Part shown: piece by piece, positions 18,212-24,858 of the stretch
Layout of the letters: every line of letters begins with the position of its first letter
Position numbering within the stretch: position 1 is the stretch's first letter
Program-made: the position numbers and the translations under genes
Virus record (IMG/VR): IMGVR_UViG_3300033064_000510
Span: 1-37,814 of that record
Direction: 5' to 3' (one strand)
Length of the DNA: 37,814 nucleotides
DNA from: a virus
The notes under the pieces: generated by a model
Databases searched by the model: none
What the model was told of the DNA's origin: nothing
Seen by the model: only the letters and a program-made list of their open reading frames with translations

Positions 18212-18463
18212 ATGAATATCTGTACTAACTGTAAGCATCACAATCAAGTATATGATAGCGGTATGGTATACTGCGAGAATCCATTGAATGGCGTTAATCC
18301 AACTACTGGTGCGCCTATGTCAAAGTTTGCTATTTTGAATCGAACCTTTGATATCAGGTGCGGACCAGATGGAGATTGGTTTGAAGAGAAAGAAGTAGTC
18401 GTCAAGATCTCTTGGTGGAGTGCACTGATGGGTGGTATGGGCAGCGGGACCGGTGTCAAATAG
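18212..18463 (+). CDS. small zinc-ribbon-like protein, 83 aa
   Basis: Cysteines at 4, 7, 21 and 50 (CTNCKHH ... VYCENPL ... IRCGPDGDWFE) match a family of short phage proteins with a CxxC...C...CGxxGxxF pattern, likely zinc-binding. A C-terminal WWSALMGGMGSGTGVK tail is not part of that pattern. The stop codon TAG lies inside the next 27-bp palindrome. Confidence 0.72.
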   Translation: MNICTNCKHHNQVYDSGMVYCENPLNGVNPTTGAPMSKFAILNRTFDIRCGPDGDWFEEKEVVVKISWWSALMGGMGSGTGVK

Positions 18464-18485
18464 TATACTAAAACAGTCAACTATT
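18459..18485 (+). promoter_or_regulatory. 27-bp interrupted palindrome, copy 2
   Basis: AATAGTATACT, AAAAC, AGTCAACTATT, two bases before the next promoter. Confidence 0.7.
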
Positions 18486-18487
18486 GG

Positions 18488-18516
18488 TGTACGGTAATTA
18501 GACGTTATGGTATAAT
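18488..18516 (+). promoter_or_regulatory. early promoter
   Basis: TGTACG, 17 nt, TATAAT. It drives the gene at 18543. Confidence 0.85.
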
Positions 18517-18542
18517 TGATCTATACCAACCAAGGATCCATT

Positions 18543-18776
18543 ATGAAACCAATGCAAGCATTACAAAATCGCGACATATCTACGATTGACGAAAATGGAT
18601 GTTATGTGGATGTAGATTATACTGTATGGGTTGTTCATCATGCTGGAGTTTATCCTTCTCCTGGACCATCAGATACGTTGCGCAAAGCGCTAAGAGAAGG
18701 TAAGTGCTACTATTCTAGAGAAGCTGCACAGGCTCATTTTCGTACGTTGGCCATGACTACAGTGGTGATTGGTTGA
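18543..18776 (+). CDS. small hypothetical early protein, 77 aa
   Basis: The start at 18543 follows CAAGGATCCATT; an earlier in-frame ATG overlaps the -10 box. The sequence (WVVHHAGVYPSPGPSDTLRKALREGKCYYSREAAQAHFRTL) suggests a small alpha/beta fold but no named family. Its 5' leader is nearly the same as that of the HD hydrolase gene at 19313. Confidence 0.7.
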   Translation: MKPMQALQNRDISTIDENGCYVDVDYTVWVVHHAGVYPSPGPSDTLRKALREGKCYYSREAAQAHFRTLAMTTVVIG

Positions 18777-18801
18777 CGGCTTAGCACAAACCTGCTATAA
18801 T
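18773..18801 (+). promoter_or_regulatory. sigma70 promoter of different type
   Basis: TTGACG, 17 nt, TATAAT, overlapping the end of the previous gene. It lacks the TGTAC box and the conserved spacer, so it is not a copy of the family. Confidence 0.65.
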
Positions 18802-18829
18802 TAACACTTACACAACCACGCCGGAGCAC

Positions 18830-19210
18830 ATGATGGCAAGAGAAACAGCAGCACAACGTGCAGTACGATTCGAAGCAGAGCACGAAGAACGCCTGAGCAA
18901 AGAAGTTGCAGAGTATCCACAACGTCTGATGACATTGCTGACCCGGTCTGTCGCTGACGCCTTTGACCTTACTGTTAGCGACAACAAGTTCCGAGTCGAA
19001 GATCGCAACAACAGCGTCTGGTGGAACTTGGCCTACGCTCACAGCTCGGAGAGCCAGGAACGTTTGGAAGACTTGGAGTATACCTTGGATCGCAAGGATA
19101 CAGAAGCCGCAGAAGCCAAGCGTAAGGACGAACTTGCTCGTACAGCATTCAACAAGCTGAGCAAAGAAGAACAACAGGCACTAGGGCTCAGCAGCCGATT
19201 TAACTGGTAA
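18830..19210 (+). CDS. charged helical early protein, 126 aa
   Basis: A charged, helical, partly coiled-coil protein. RNNSVWWNLAYAHSSESQERLEDLEYTLD and a C-terminal AFNKLSKEEQQALGL recall a phage family with a YAxSSExxxxLEDL helix and a LSxEExxxLGL end. Either of two adjacent ATGs (18830 or 18833) may be used, after CCGGAGCAC. It has its own promoter of a different type. Function unknown. Confidence 0.7.
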   Translation: MMARETAAQRAVRFEAEHEERLSKEVAEYPQRLMTLLTRSVADAFDLTVSDNKFRVEDRNNSVWWNLAYAHSSESQERLEDLEYTLDRKDTEAAEAKRKDELARTAFNKLSKEEQQALGLSSRFNW

Positions 19211-19228
19211 GTTCGTTTGGTACAGAAT

Positions 19229-19255
19229 AATAGTATACTAAAACAGTCAACGATT
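19229..19255 (+). promoter_or_regulatory. 27-bp interrupted palindrome, copy 3
   Basis: AATAGTATACT, AAAAC, AGTCAACGATT. The bases before it (GGTACAGAATAA) repeat the end of the HD hydrolase gene, so the module was copied together with upstream coding sequence. Confidence 0.68.
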
Positions 19256-19257
19256 GG

Positions 19258-19286
19258 TGTACGGTAATTAGACGTTGTGGTATAAT
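19258..19286 (+). promoter_or_regulatory. early promoter
   Basis: TGTACG, 17 nt, TATAAT. It drives the HD hydrolase gene. Confidence 0.85.
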
Positions 19287-19312
19287 TGATCTATACCAAC
19301 CAAGGATCCATT

Positions 19313-19762
19313 ATGAAAAAAGGCCAGATGTTAGCGACTATGTTAGTCATTGCGACTAACGCCCATAATGGTCAATTCGACAAAGGTGGTGCTCCATACA
19401 TCTTGCATCCTCTGAAAGTCATGCACTACCTGAAGTCAGACGACGAGGAGCTGATGTGTATCGCCCTTGGTCATGATGTGATCGAAGATACCTCTGTTAC
19501 CTACAAGGACCTACGAGATGCTGGTATCTCAGAACGAGTTATCGCTGGCATCCGGGCTTTGACTAAACTTCCCGGTCAGACTCTGGAAGAATACAAGGCA
19601 GGTGTCTTTGAGAACATGGATGCTATGAGAGTCAAGATGGCCGATCTCCGGCACAACACAGATGTTCGTCGGTTGAAAGGTGTAACAGAGAAAGACATTG
19701 CCCGGATGGCAAAGTACCATACCTTCTACATGGAGATCAAAGTTCGTCTTGGTACAGAATAA
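19313..19762 (+). CDS. HD-domain hydrolase, MESH1/SpoT-like alarmone hydrolase candidate, 149 aa
   Basis: Stand-alone HD hydrolase of the RelA/SpoT hydrolase type. Motifs are AHNGQFDKGGAPYILHP (H18, H32), GHDVIEDT (H54, D55, E58, D59), ALTK at 82-85, EEYKAGVFEN and VKMADLRHNTD at 107-117. This is the layout of small alarmone hydrolases, which remove the 3' pyrophosphate of (p)ppGpp using Mn2+. A phage copy could blunt the host stringent response or act on another nucleotide. Start at 19313 after CAAGGATCCATT. Its stop lies in the next 27-bp palindrome. Confidence 0.85.
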   Translation: MKKGQMLATMLVIATNAHNGQFDKGGAPYILHPLKVMHYLKSDDEELMCIALGHDVIEDTSVTYKDLRDAGISERVIAGIRALTKLPGQTLEEYKAGVFENMDAMRVKMADLRHNTDVRRLKGVTEKDIARMAKYHTFYMEIKVRLGTE

Positions 19763-19787
19763 TAGTATACTAAAACAGTCAACTATT
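19761..19787 (+). promoter_or_regulatory. 27-bp interrupted palindrome, copy 4
   Basis: AATAGTATACT, AAAAC, AGTCAACTATT, identical to copy 2. Confidence 0.7.
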
Positions 19788-19789
19788 GG

Positions 19790-19818
19790 TGTACACTAAT
19801 TAGACGTTGTGGTATAAT
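19790..19818 (+). promoter_or_regulatory. early promoter
   Basis: TGTACA, 17 nt, TATAAT. It starts the operon 19851-21532. Confidence 0.85.
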
Positions 19819-19850
19819 AGATCTATCAAAACAAACAAACTAGGACTTAT

Positions 19851-20114
19851 ATGAATTCAATCGCTTCTTCCACTGGTGGCTCCATCAAGTACTCTGATCG
19901 TGGTCTGGTCCACACCGCTAGCACTGGTGCCTACTCAGGTCGTATCGCTGAGATGGGAATGGAATGCATGGTAGTGGATGCTCCAAAGCGAGGTCGTGGT
20001 CGTCCCAAAGCAGCTACTGCTACTAATGGTTTCTATGACTTCTCTGCCTTTGGTCCTACGATCAAACTCGCGAAGTTCACCGGCAACATCACCGTCGTGA
20101 AAGCCAAGGTATGA
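19851..20114 (+). CDS. AT-hook protein, 87 aa
   Basis: KRGRGRPK at 46-53 is a classical AT-hook, which binds the minor groove of AT-rich DNA; the rest is low in structure with a serine/glycine-rich start. It could be a DNA-binding or host-targeting regulator. ACTAGGACTTAT precedes the ATG and the stop overlaps the next start (ATGA). Confidence 0.72.
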   Translation: MNSIASSTGGSIKYSDRGLVHTASTGAYSGRIAEMGMECMVVDAPKRGRGRPKAATATNGFYDFSAFGPTIKLAKFTGNITVVKAKV

Positions 20115-20236
20115 GTGACCTACAGATTCAAATCGTGGAGATGCTCGCCGAGGGTAAGTCCCATCGGTGTATCGCTAACTTCCTGGATATTCCTCTGACA
20201 TGGATCTACGAAGCTATCGAGATGGAGGCTGCATGA
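20111..20236 (+). CDS. tiny helix-turn-helix-like protein, 41 aa
   Basis: MSDLQIQIVEMLAEGKSHR then CIANFLDIPLTWIYEAIEMEAA: a three-helix arrangement with a typical HTH turn (SxxxIAxxLxIPxxWIYEA), seen in short phage proteins. Possibly DNA-binding. It overlaps both neighbours by ATGA. Confidence 0.7.
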   Translation: MSDLQIQIVEMLAEGKSHRCIANFLDIPLTWIYEAIEMEAA

Positions 20237-20412
20237 ACGAAGACATTATCAAGATGGCGCGTGAGGCTTGTGCTTTGCTTGCTCAGCAGTTTGGCTCAAA
20301 CCGTCCAATCGTTGCAGCATACCCAAGTCGTCTTGTTTCCGGGCGGTGGGAATGTGAGCAGGCAGCAAGCTCTGGAATTGCAGATGCCATTAGAGCAAGG
20401 AGCCAATCATGA
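20233..20412 (+). CDS. small hypothetical protein, 59 aa
   Basis: MNEDIIKMAREACALLAQQFG start, helical and alanine-rich. More GC-rich than the AT-rich genes further right, and like the next gene of a style usual in prophages of Betaproteobacteria. Coupled to both neighbours by overlapping ATGA. Unknown function. Confidence 0.68.
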   Translation: MNEDIIKMAREACALLAQQFGSNRPIVAAYPSRLVSGRWECEQAASSGIADAIRARSQS

Positions 20413-20906
20413 GCCGCGAAGTATTGAAGCAGGCGCTTGAGGCGCTAGAAAATGGCAAGAAGGTTCGTGCGTTTGGTGGCTGCACAAAGTTTCAAGAACC
20501 GCTAGAGGATGCAGCCATCACCGCAATCAAAGAATCATTGGCACAGCCAGAGCAGGAGCTGGTGGCACTAGAGGACACGATTTCAAATCGCCGAATAATC
20601 AGCGAAGACCCCGGCGCGACAATTTCAATCATGCGGGGAATGCAGCGCACCATTGATCGCTTAAAGGCACAGCCAGAGCAGGACGCAGAAGCTCATCTGC
20701 AAGCAATATCAGATTTCGGACAGGAGCAAGAGCCGGTGGCAGTTACTGGTGGTGGAAAAACTTATCAAGACTTAGAGTTTCTACCAAATGCCCCACAGTT
20801 AGAAAATGGAACTTTGCTCTACGCATCACCACCAAAGCGCGAATGGGTTTATATGCTTGGGTATAAGGCAGGCGTTAAAGCTGCATTAAAGGAGAAGAAC
20901 GCCTAA
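20409..20906 (+). CDS. Burkholderiales-prophage-type hypothetical protein, 165 aa
   Basis: MSREVLKQALEALENGK start, two LAQPEQE / KAQPEQDAE segments, then EQEPVAVTGGG, NGTLLYASPPKREWVYMLGYKAG. The plan (SREVLxQALEALE ... QPEQEPVA ... LYASPPxREWV) is one I associate with hypothetical proteins of Burkholderiales phages and prophages. The repeated QPEQ linker suggests internal duplication. Function unknown; useful as a host clue and as a possible transfer from a temperate phage. Confidence 0.75.
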   Translation: MSREVLKQALEALENGKKVRAFGGCTKFQEPLEDAAITAIKESLAQPEQELVALEDTISNRRIISEDPGATISIMRGMQRTIDRLKAQPEQDAEAHLQAISDFGQEQEPVAVTGGGKTYQDLEFLPNAPQLENGTLLYASPPKREWVYMLGYKAGVKAALKEKNA

Positions 20907-21118
20907 TGTACGCCCTGCTATCCCTGATGCTTGTGACAACAACGGTTGATGGGATTAGCACAAGCGTGCTAGAATGGAACCCCGAGCCAGTTAGTGTGCA
21001 TGAAACATGGCGGCTCTGTAAGTTTGCTTATTACGACAAGGCTGGCTTCAAACGTAGGCTGACATCGACAACGTGGCTTCAATATTCACCTGTACTAAAA
21101 TGTAAGAAGATATCATGA
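20906..21118 (+). CDS. small secreted-type protein, 70 aa
   Basis: MYALLSLMLVTTTVDGISTSVLEWN start: a short hydrophobic N-terminus that may be a signal or anchor, then two cysteines (LCKF, LKCKK). The protein at 24855 has the same plan (hydrophobic MTYILMMWAIVTPMG start, W, EMCKNAAKEL, YMCVRNS end), so they may be distant paralogues. Start overlaps the previous stop (TAATG). Confidence 0.65.
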   Translation: MYALLSLMLVTTTVDGISTSVLEWNPEPVSVHETWRLCKFAYYDKAGFKRRLTSTTWLQYSPVLKCKKIS

Positions 21119-21198
21119 TATGGTTTGGTGTTGTTATTCAGTTAATTCTAGTTGCTATTATGGTGACTATTCTTTATATGCTTAGGACTGCCGCATGA
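21115..21198 (+). CDS. tiny membrane protein, 27 aa
   Basis: MIWFGVVIQLILVAIMVTIL then YMLRTAA: one transmembrane helix. Overlaps both neighbours by ATGA, which supports translation. Confidence 0.55.
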   Translation: MIWFGVVIQLILVAIMVTILYMLRTAA

Positions 21199-21371
21199 AA
21201 TATAATACTATTCAAATGTCATGGGATTGTAATAGCGGTAGGTCCGATGTAACGGTATACTATAAGACAGAAGCAGAAGCAATGGATATTGCAATTGCCT
21301 TTGGTTATATTCCTCGCAAATGGTATCACTTTGGATTCGGTGCTATCTACATTATGAAGACATCTGCATGA
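21195..21371 (+). CDS. small hypothetical protein, 58 aa
   Basis: MKYNTIQMSWDCNSGRSDVTV, then TEAEAMDIAIAFGY and WYHFGFGAIYIMKT: beta strands around one helix, a common plan for small phage proteins but no named family. Coupled to both neighbours through ATGA. Confidence 0.65.
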   Translation: MKYNTIQMSWDCNSGRSDVTVYYKTEAEAMDIAIAFGYIPRKWYHFGFGAIYIMKTSA

Positions 21372-21532
21372 ACGATATTGGATTATACTTATCTTTTACC
21401 TTTGTTGGTATACTAGTAGTTGGATTACTGTGGGTATTCCGCGAATTAGTATTCACAATGATACTTTGGTTAGCTTTCTTTGGTGCCTTCATGTACGCCG
21501 CGCTGGAGATCTTCTCCTACTTCATGCTCTAA
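21368..21532 (+). CDS. small membrane protein, 54 aa
   Basis: Two transmembrane helices (about residues 6-24 and 27-52) in MNDIGLYLSFTFVGILVVGL and the following segment. I use the ATG overlapping the previous stop; an earlier in-frame ATG lies inside that gene. Last gene of the operon; the stop codon abuts a 27-bp palindrome. Confidence 0.65.
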   Translation: MNDIGLYLSFTFVGILVVGLLWVFRELVFTMILWLAFFGAFMYAALEIFSYFML

Positions 21533-21557
21533 TAGTTGACTAAAACAGTGGCCTATT
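21531..21557 (+). promoter_or_regulatory. 27-bp interrupted palindrome, copy 5
   Basis: Identical to copy 1 at 17890. Confidence 0.7.
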
Positions 21558-21558
21558 G

Positions 21559-21587
21559 TGTACGGTAAATTGCACTTGTGGTATAAT
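21559..21587 (+). promoter_or_regulatory. early promoter
   Basis: TGTACG, 17 nt, TATAAT. The spacer differs from most copies. It drives the AAA+ ATPase operon. Confidence 0.85.
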
Positions 21588-21616
21588 AGATCTAATCAAT
21601 CAAACAGGCAATCTAA

Positions 21617-22522
21617 ATGACTACAAACATCTCCTTCGACAAAGCTTCTGGCAAGTACACCTGCAACATCCAGGGTAACACCTTCAAGACCAGCAAGCGT
21701 GATTATGTCGAGTATATGTTCAAGAAGATCACCGGCACCAAGAAGTCCTACGACGAAATCGTCGGCGATGTCAAGGAAGTCAAATCAGATCGCTTCTGTA
21801 TCAACCAGCGTTTCTCCTTCGTTGAGAAGCTTATCTCCATGGTTGCCTCTGGCGTTCAACCCTCGGCTGTGATCACCGGCCAAGGTGGTCTGGGTAAGAC
21901 TTACACAGTTATGAAGACTCTCGTTGCTGCAGGATACAAGGATGCTACATCCCTCGCAGACTTTGAAGTTGGTGCAGTCGTTAATCGTACCAAGCTCTTC
22001 GTGACTGTCAAGGGTTACTCCACAGCAAAGGGTTTGTTCCGGACACTCTTCGAGAACAATGGTTCGGTTATCGTATTCGACGACTGTGACTCAGTGCTTA
22101 AAGATCCAGTTGCTTTGAACTTGCTTAAGGGTGCACTGGACTCCTACGGCAAGCGAGTCATCTCCTGGAATGCAGATATGAAGGATGAAGATCTGCCACG
22201 TAGCTTTGACTTCACCGGCAAGGTGGTGTTTATCTCCAACAAGGCTCAGAACGATATTGATCAGGCAATCCGCTCGCGCTCTATGATGATCGACCTTGCC
22301 ATGACACTGGACCAGAAGATCGATCGTATGGAGTACATCTCCAAGTCGGAAGAGTTCATGCCAGAGTATAGCATGGAAGTGAAGAAGGACGCTATGTCTT
22401 TGATCAAAGCATTGAAGAATGATGCCAAGGAGATCTCCCTTCGTACACTTATCAGTGTCTCTAAGATCCGCGCCTCTAACAAGGATTGGAAAGATTTGGC
22501 TGAATATATGCTTGTTGCCTAA
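21617..22522 (+). CDS. AAA+ ATPase, 301 aa
   Basis: Single AAA+ module: Walker A GQGGLGKT at 88-95, Walker B VIVFDD at 151-156, sensor-1 VVFISN at 203-208 and likely arginine fingers in IRSRSMM (219-222). Residues 1-60 form a separate N-terminal part, and a helical lid follows 225. It resembles ATPases of large phages whose role is not settled (possibly remodelling or loading of replication or maturation proteins). It is the largest gene of the early region apart from the RNA ligase and has a GC content and codon choice closer to the 17000-20000 genes than to the small genes that follow. Confidence 0.82.
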   Translation: MTTNISFDKASGKYTCNIQGNTFKTSKRDYVEYMFKKITGTKKSYDEIVGDVKEVKSDRFCINQRFSFVEKLISMVASGVQPSAVITGQGGLGKTYTVMKTLVAAGYKDATSLADFEVGAVVNRTKLFVTVKGYSTAKGLFRTLFENNGSVIVFDDCDSVLKDPVALNLLKGALDSYGKRVISWNADMKDEDLPRSFDFTGKVVFISNKAQNDIDQAIRSRSMMIDLAMTLDQKIDRMEYISKSEEFMPEYSMEVKKDAMSLIKALKNDAKEISLRTLISVSKIRASNKDWKDLAEYMLVA

Positions 22523-22531
22523 GGAGTTACT

Positions 22532-22750
22532 ATGAATGAACGAATGCTCGAATTGTATACACTGGCTCATGTACCTCATACTGCAATTGATCCGTCAAAC
22601 AATATGCCATATGAGACTAACCACTTTAGTGCAGACAAGTTTGCTGAGTTGATTGTGAAAGAGTGTGCTAGTATTGTCTATAAAACTGATACTGATCATG
22701 CTGATGGTCTAGCGTTATTGTTGTTACACACTTTCGGAGTTGAGAAATGA
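22532..22750 (+). CDS. FAELI-ECA...FGVE family protein, 72 aa
   Basis: MNERMLELYTLAHV start, FSADKFAELIVKECASIV middle and LLHTFGVEK end. Second member of the family first seen at 17443. AAGGAG precedes the ATG. The stop overlaps the next start (ATGA). Confidence 0.85.
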   Translation: MNERMLELYTLAHVPHTAIDPSNNMPYETNHFSADKFAELIVKECASIVYKTDTDHADGLALLLLHTFGVEK

Positions 22751-22872
22751 AATTAGCATGGCTTGTCTGGCGTGATAATGAATCTGAATTTCCGGAGATT
22801 CACTTCTCTGAACCACACTATGGCTATCACTTCAAGACAGTTGCTATTGTGTATATGGAGATTGTGCCATGA
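22747..22872 (+). CDS. conserved tiny phage protein, 41 aa
   Basis: MKLAWLVWRDNESEFPEIHF, then SEPHYGYHFKTVAIVYMEIVP. I recognise the pattern (KxAWLVW.D....P.I.F.EP.YxYxxKxIVYxEI) from many large phages. Function unknown. Overlaps both neighbours by ATGA. Confidence 0.78.
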   Translation: MKLAWLVWRDNESEFPEIHFSEPHYGYHFKTVAIVYMEIVP

Positions 22873-23111
22873 ACGAACGAATTAAAGAACTTGCTAAACA
22901 GGCCGGATTGGATTTAATCCATGATAAATTTATGACTGCATCTCAGGAAAAGTTCGCAAGGTTGATTGTGCGGGAATGCGCCCGTGTTGCTCGAGCAATA
23001 CCTTGTCCGTACGAAGAGGAAGAAGTAAAACAGCGACTCGGTCACACATGGGATATGGCTTCGTTGGCATCGGGTCGCAGCATTAGCAAACATTTTGGAT
23101 TAGAAGAATGA
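22869..23111 (+). CDS. FAELI-ECA...HFGLE family protein, 80 aa
   Basis: MNERIKELAKQAGL start, FARLIVRECARVARAI middle and SISKHFGLEE end; the middle insert carries CPYEEEEVKQRLGHTWD. This is closest to the usual form of the family. Coupled to its neighbours by ATGA overlaps. Confidence 0.87.
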   Translation: MNERIKELAKQAGLDLIHDKFMTASQEKFARLIVRECARVARAIPCPYEEEEVKQRLGHTWDMASLASGRSISKHFGLEE

Positions 23112-23389
23112 ATAATCGTATTATTGAACTCTTTAAACAGATTGGTGCTATCCAATATGATGAAGACGGTGATGAACAGACTCCGATTCTTGTTGGCAAA
23201 GATTTGGAAAAGTTCGCTGAATTGATTATTAAAGAATGTATTGGCATTTTGGAAACAGAGATCGAGTTAGTTAAAGGATATAAGTCCACTGCTCGTAATG
23301 ATTTTGATATCAAGTGGCACCAGGGTAAGATTACACACTTTACTATATTGATTGAAAAGAGTAAAAAACATTTCGGAGTTGAACAATGA
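23108..23389 (+). CDS. FAELI-ECI...HFGVE family protein, 93 aa
   Basis: MNNRIIELFKQIGAIQYDEDG start, LEKFAELIIKECIGIL and a SKKHFGVEQ end. The middle (YKSTARNDFDIKWHQGKITHF) is longer than in other copies. Part of a run of adjacent paralogues. Overlaps its neighbours by 4 bases. Confidence 0.85.
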   Translation: MNNRIIELFKQIGAIQYDEDGDEQTPILVGKDLEKFAELIIKECIGILETEIELVKGYKSTARNDFDIKWHQGKITHFTILIEKSKKHFGVEQ

Positions 23390-23532
23390 AGAGCGTCTGT
23401 AAGCGATGTGGAGTAGTTCATAATAGTCCTGCTTTTGATCCAAAGAAGATTATTGATAAGTTAGCTAAAGATATCGCTAGAAAGATAGACCAAGAAGTAT
23501 TAGCTAATCTACAAAGAGAACAAAAGAAATGA
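23386..23532 (+). CDS. small protein with CxxC knuckle, 48 aa
   Basis: MKSVCKRCGVVHNSPAF then a lysine-rich helix. A single CxxC pair followed by H13 could bind zinc only in a dimer or with a partner. It is inserted between two copies of the FAELI family and overlaps both by ATGA. Confidence 0.62.
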   Translation: MKSVCKRCGVVHNSPAFDPKKIIDKLAKDIARKIDQEVLANLQREQKK

Positions 23533-23798
23533 ATGAACGAATTAGACTACTAGCTAAGAAAGCCAGCATTAAAATTACTCCTATGATTCTTGACGGCGTT
23601 GAGTATGAGTATGAAGATGTTGACATGGATGGGTTTGAAGATTTGCAAAAGTTCTCCGAACTAATTATAGAAGAAGCTATTAGCGCTCTCTGGACAGAAG
23701 AGTGTTATACCAGTGATTTGGCTATTGAAGAATATAGACGGGCTATTGAAGAATATAGACGTAACAGTGACAAGATCAAACAGCACTTTGGACTATAA
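23529..23798 (+). CDS. FAELI-like family protein with internal duplication, 89 aa
   Basis: MNERIRLLAKKASIKITP start, LQKFSELIIEEAISALW in place of FAELIxxECA, and IKQHFGL end. The segment EEYRRAIEEYRR comes from a 20-bp tandem duplication at about 23726-23762. Its stop overlaps the next start by one base. Confidence 0.83.
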   Translation: MNERIRLLAKKASIKITPMILDGVEYEYEDVDMDGFEDLQKFSELIIEEAISALWTEECYTSDLAIEEYRRAIEEYRRNSDKIKQHFGL

Positions 23799-24022
23799 TG
23801 GAACATATTGAAACTCATAGTATCTCGCCAATATACTGCCAACCCGGCGATACTATTAATCTAGTATATGATTATACTGAAGATGGATTCTGGTCTAAAA
23901 AGACTATTCAACTCGATAAGTTGACTGAACCACAAATGATCGATACTATTATTGTCTATAAAGTTAATAATGAATATGGCCTTAAGTCGGGTCGAGCTAT
24001 TATCATGGGTGAAGCTGAGTGA
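23798..24022 (+). CDS. small hypothetical protein, 74 aa
   Basis: A beta-rich acidic protein (ISPIYCQPGDTINLVYDYTEDGFWSKKTIQLDKL) with no family assignment. The start overlaps the previous stop (TAATG). Confidence 0.65.
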   Translation: MEHIETHSISPIYCQPGDTINLVYDYTEDGFWSKKTIQLDKLTEPQMIDTIIVYKVNNEYGLKSGRAIIMGEAE

Positions 24023-24153
24023 AACACGTCTGGCACTGGCTCGTCAGTGTCTATGATCGCTATGACTTCACCGTCGTGGAATGGCTTGTCTGGCTTGGTC
24101 TAATAGTGTACTGTTTTAGTCAACTATTGGTGTACATTAAATCGTCTATTTGA
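24019..24153 (+). CDS. possible GTG-start membrane protein running into the promoter, 44 aa
   Basis: GTG inside the previous stop (GTGA). MKHVWHWLVSVYDRYDFTVV then EWLVWLGLIVYCFSQLLVYI is a plausible membrane helix. The reading frame crosses the 27-bp palindrome and the promoter up to the -10 box, so the last 17 residues are encoded by regulatory DNA. It may have been extended when the module was inserted, or may not be a gene. Confidence 0.4.
   Translation: MKHVWHWLVSVYDRYDFTVVEWLVWLGLIVYCFSQLLVYIKSSI
24102..24128 (+). promoter_or_regulatory. 27-bp interrupted palindrome, copy 6 (inverted orientation)
   Basis: AATAGTGTACT, GTTTT, AGTCAACTATT. The centre reads GTTTT where copies 1 to 5 read AAAAC, so this copy is inverted relative to the promoter. 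Confidence 0.7.
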
Positions 24154-24159
24154 TATAAT
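24131..24159 (+). promoter_or_regulatory. early promoter
   Basis: TGTACA, 17 nt, TATAAT. It starts the operon 24187-26047. Confidence 0.85.
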
Positions 24160-24186
24160 TGATCTAACAAAACAAAGGAACTAACC

Positions 24187-24360
24187 ATGGCCGGAAAAGC
24201 AAAGTCAATCTATCTCACTATCTGCCCGAAGCGGGAACACATGAGCATCTTCAAGAAAGTGTTCTTCGAAGCTAAGTCATATAACGAGTATGTCAAGACT
24301 CCGGAGTTTCTCGCGATGTATCCCAAGGAACAGTTCGACATCATCAAAGAAGTGTACTGA
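24187..24360 (+). CDS. small hypothetical early protein, 57 aa
   Basis: MAGKAKSIYLTICPKREHMS start, basic, with FFEAKSYNEYVKTPEFLAMYPKEQFDII. No family recognised. AAAGGAACTAACC precedes the ATG. The stop is one base before the GTG of the next gene. Confidence 0.7.
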   Translation: MAGKAKSIYLTICPKREHMSIFKKVFFEAKSYNEYVKTPEFLAMYPKEQFDIIKEVY

Positions 24361-24361
24361 A

Positions 24362-24565
24362 GTGACTACATTTACTGAAGAGCAGATTGCTAACTGGGAC
24401 CGCTACGAAGAAGTTCGTGCAGGCGGCGAATTTAATATGTTCGATAGTCGTGCTCGAAGTTTGACCGACTTAGATAAAGACGAATACTTCTTTGTCATGC
24501 AGAACTACGCTGAACTAAAATTGGCTTCAGATGACTTCCATAAGAACAGTTCCTCGATTCGTTGA
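24362..24565 (+). CDS. conserved small phage protein (NMFDxRA), 67 aa
   Basis: GTG start at 24362, one base after the previous stop; the longer frame upstream lies inside that gene. YEEVRAGGEFNMFDSRAR and YFFVMQNYAELK match a phage family with the pattern YxxVRxSGxxNMFDxRA ... QNYxxL. Function unknown. Confidence 0.77.
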   Translation: MTTFTEEQIANWDRYEEVRAGGEFNMFDSRARSLTDLDKDEYFFVMQNYAELKLASDDFHKNSSSIR

Positions 24566-24620
24566 TCACCTTTGGTATCCTATACTCTGTAGAGTGGGTG
24601 GAGAGCGTAGGATCGTGGAG

Positions 24621-24704
24621 ATGCAGGGTTATAAAGCAAATGAATGGAATGACATTATAAAGCAAATGAATGGAATGACAGGTTATGACTTACGCAGACA
24701 TTAA
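24621..24704 (+). CDS. possible 27-aa peptide from a duplicated segment
   Basis: ATG after CGTGGAG. It consists mostly of two copies of a 21-bp direct repeat (TATAAAGCAAATGAATGGAA at about 24639 and 24660) that looks like the end of the next gene (ATGAATGGAATGA again at 24836). Probably a by-product of tandem duplication. Confidence 0.25.
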   Translation: MQGYKANEWNDIIKQMNGMTGYDLRRH

Positions 24705-24858
24705 GAATCTTTCAGATCGACTTGCTGAATTACGTGAGATTAATGGCCCAGCACCTATGCCTAGTCATACCACTGCGTTGCTTCTATTAGACGAAGTCGA
24801 AGAACTACGCGAGTATATTGAAGAACTACAAACAAATGAATGGAATGATAGGTTATGA
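24685..24858 (+). CDS. small helical protein, 57 aa
   Basis: MTYADIKNLSDRLAELREIN, then a second acidic helix LLLLDEVEELREYIEELQ: a helical hairpin or coiled coil. It ends in the sequence NEWNDRL encoded by a copy of the repeat found upstream at 24639-24684. Stop overlaps the next start. Confidence 0.7.
   Translation: MTYADIKNLSDRLAELREINGPAPMPSHTTALLLLDEVEELREYIEELQTNEWNDRL

Noticed and set aside
23729-23762. Sequence error as the cause of the EEYRRAIEEYRR duplication
   Set aside because: The duplication is in frame and the gene remains intact to its usual HFGL end, so a real tandem duplication is more likely; an assembly error cannot be fully excluded.
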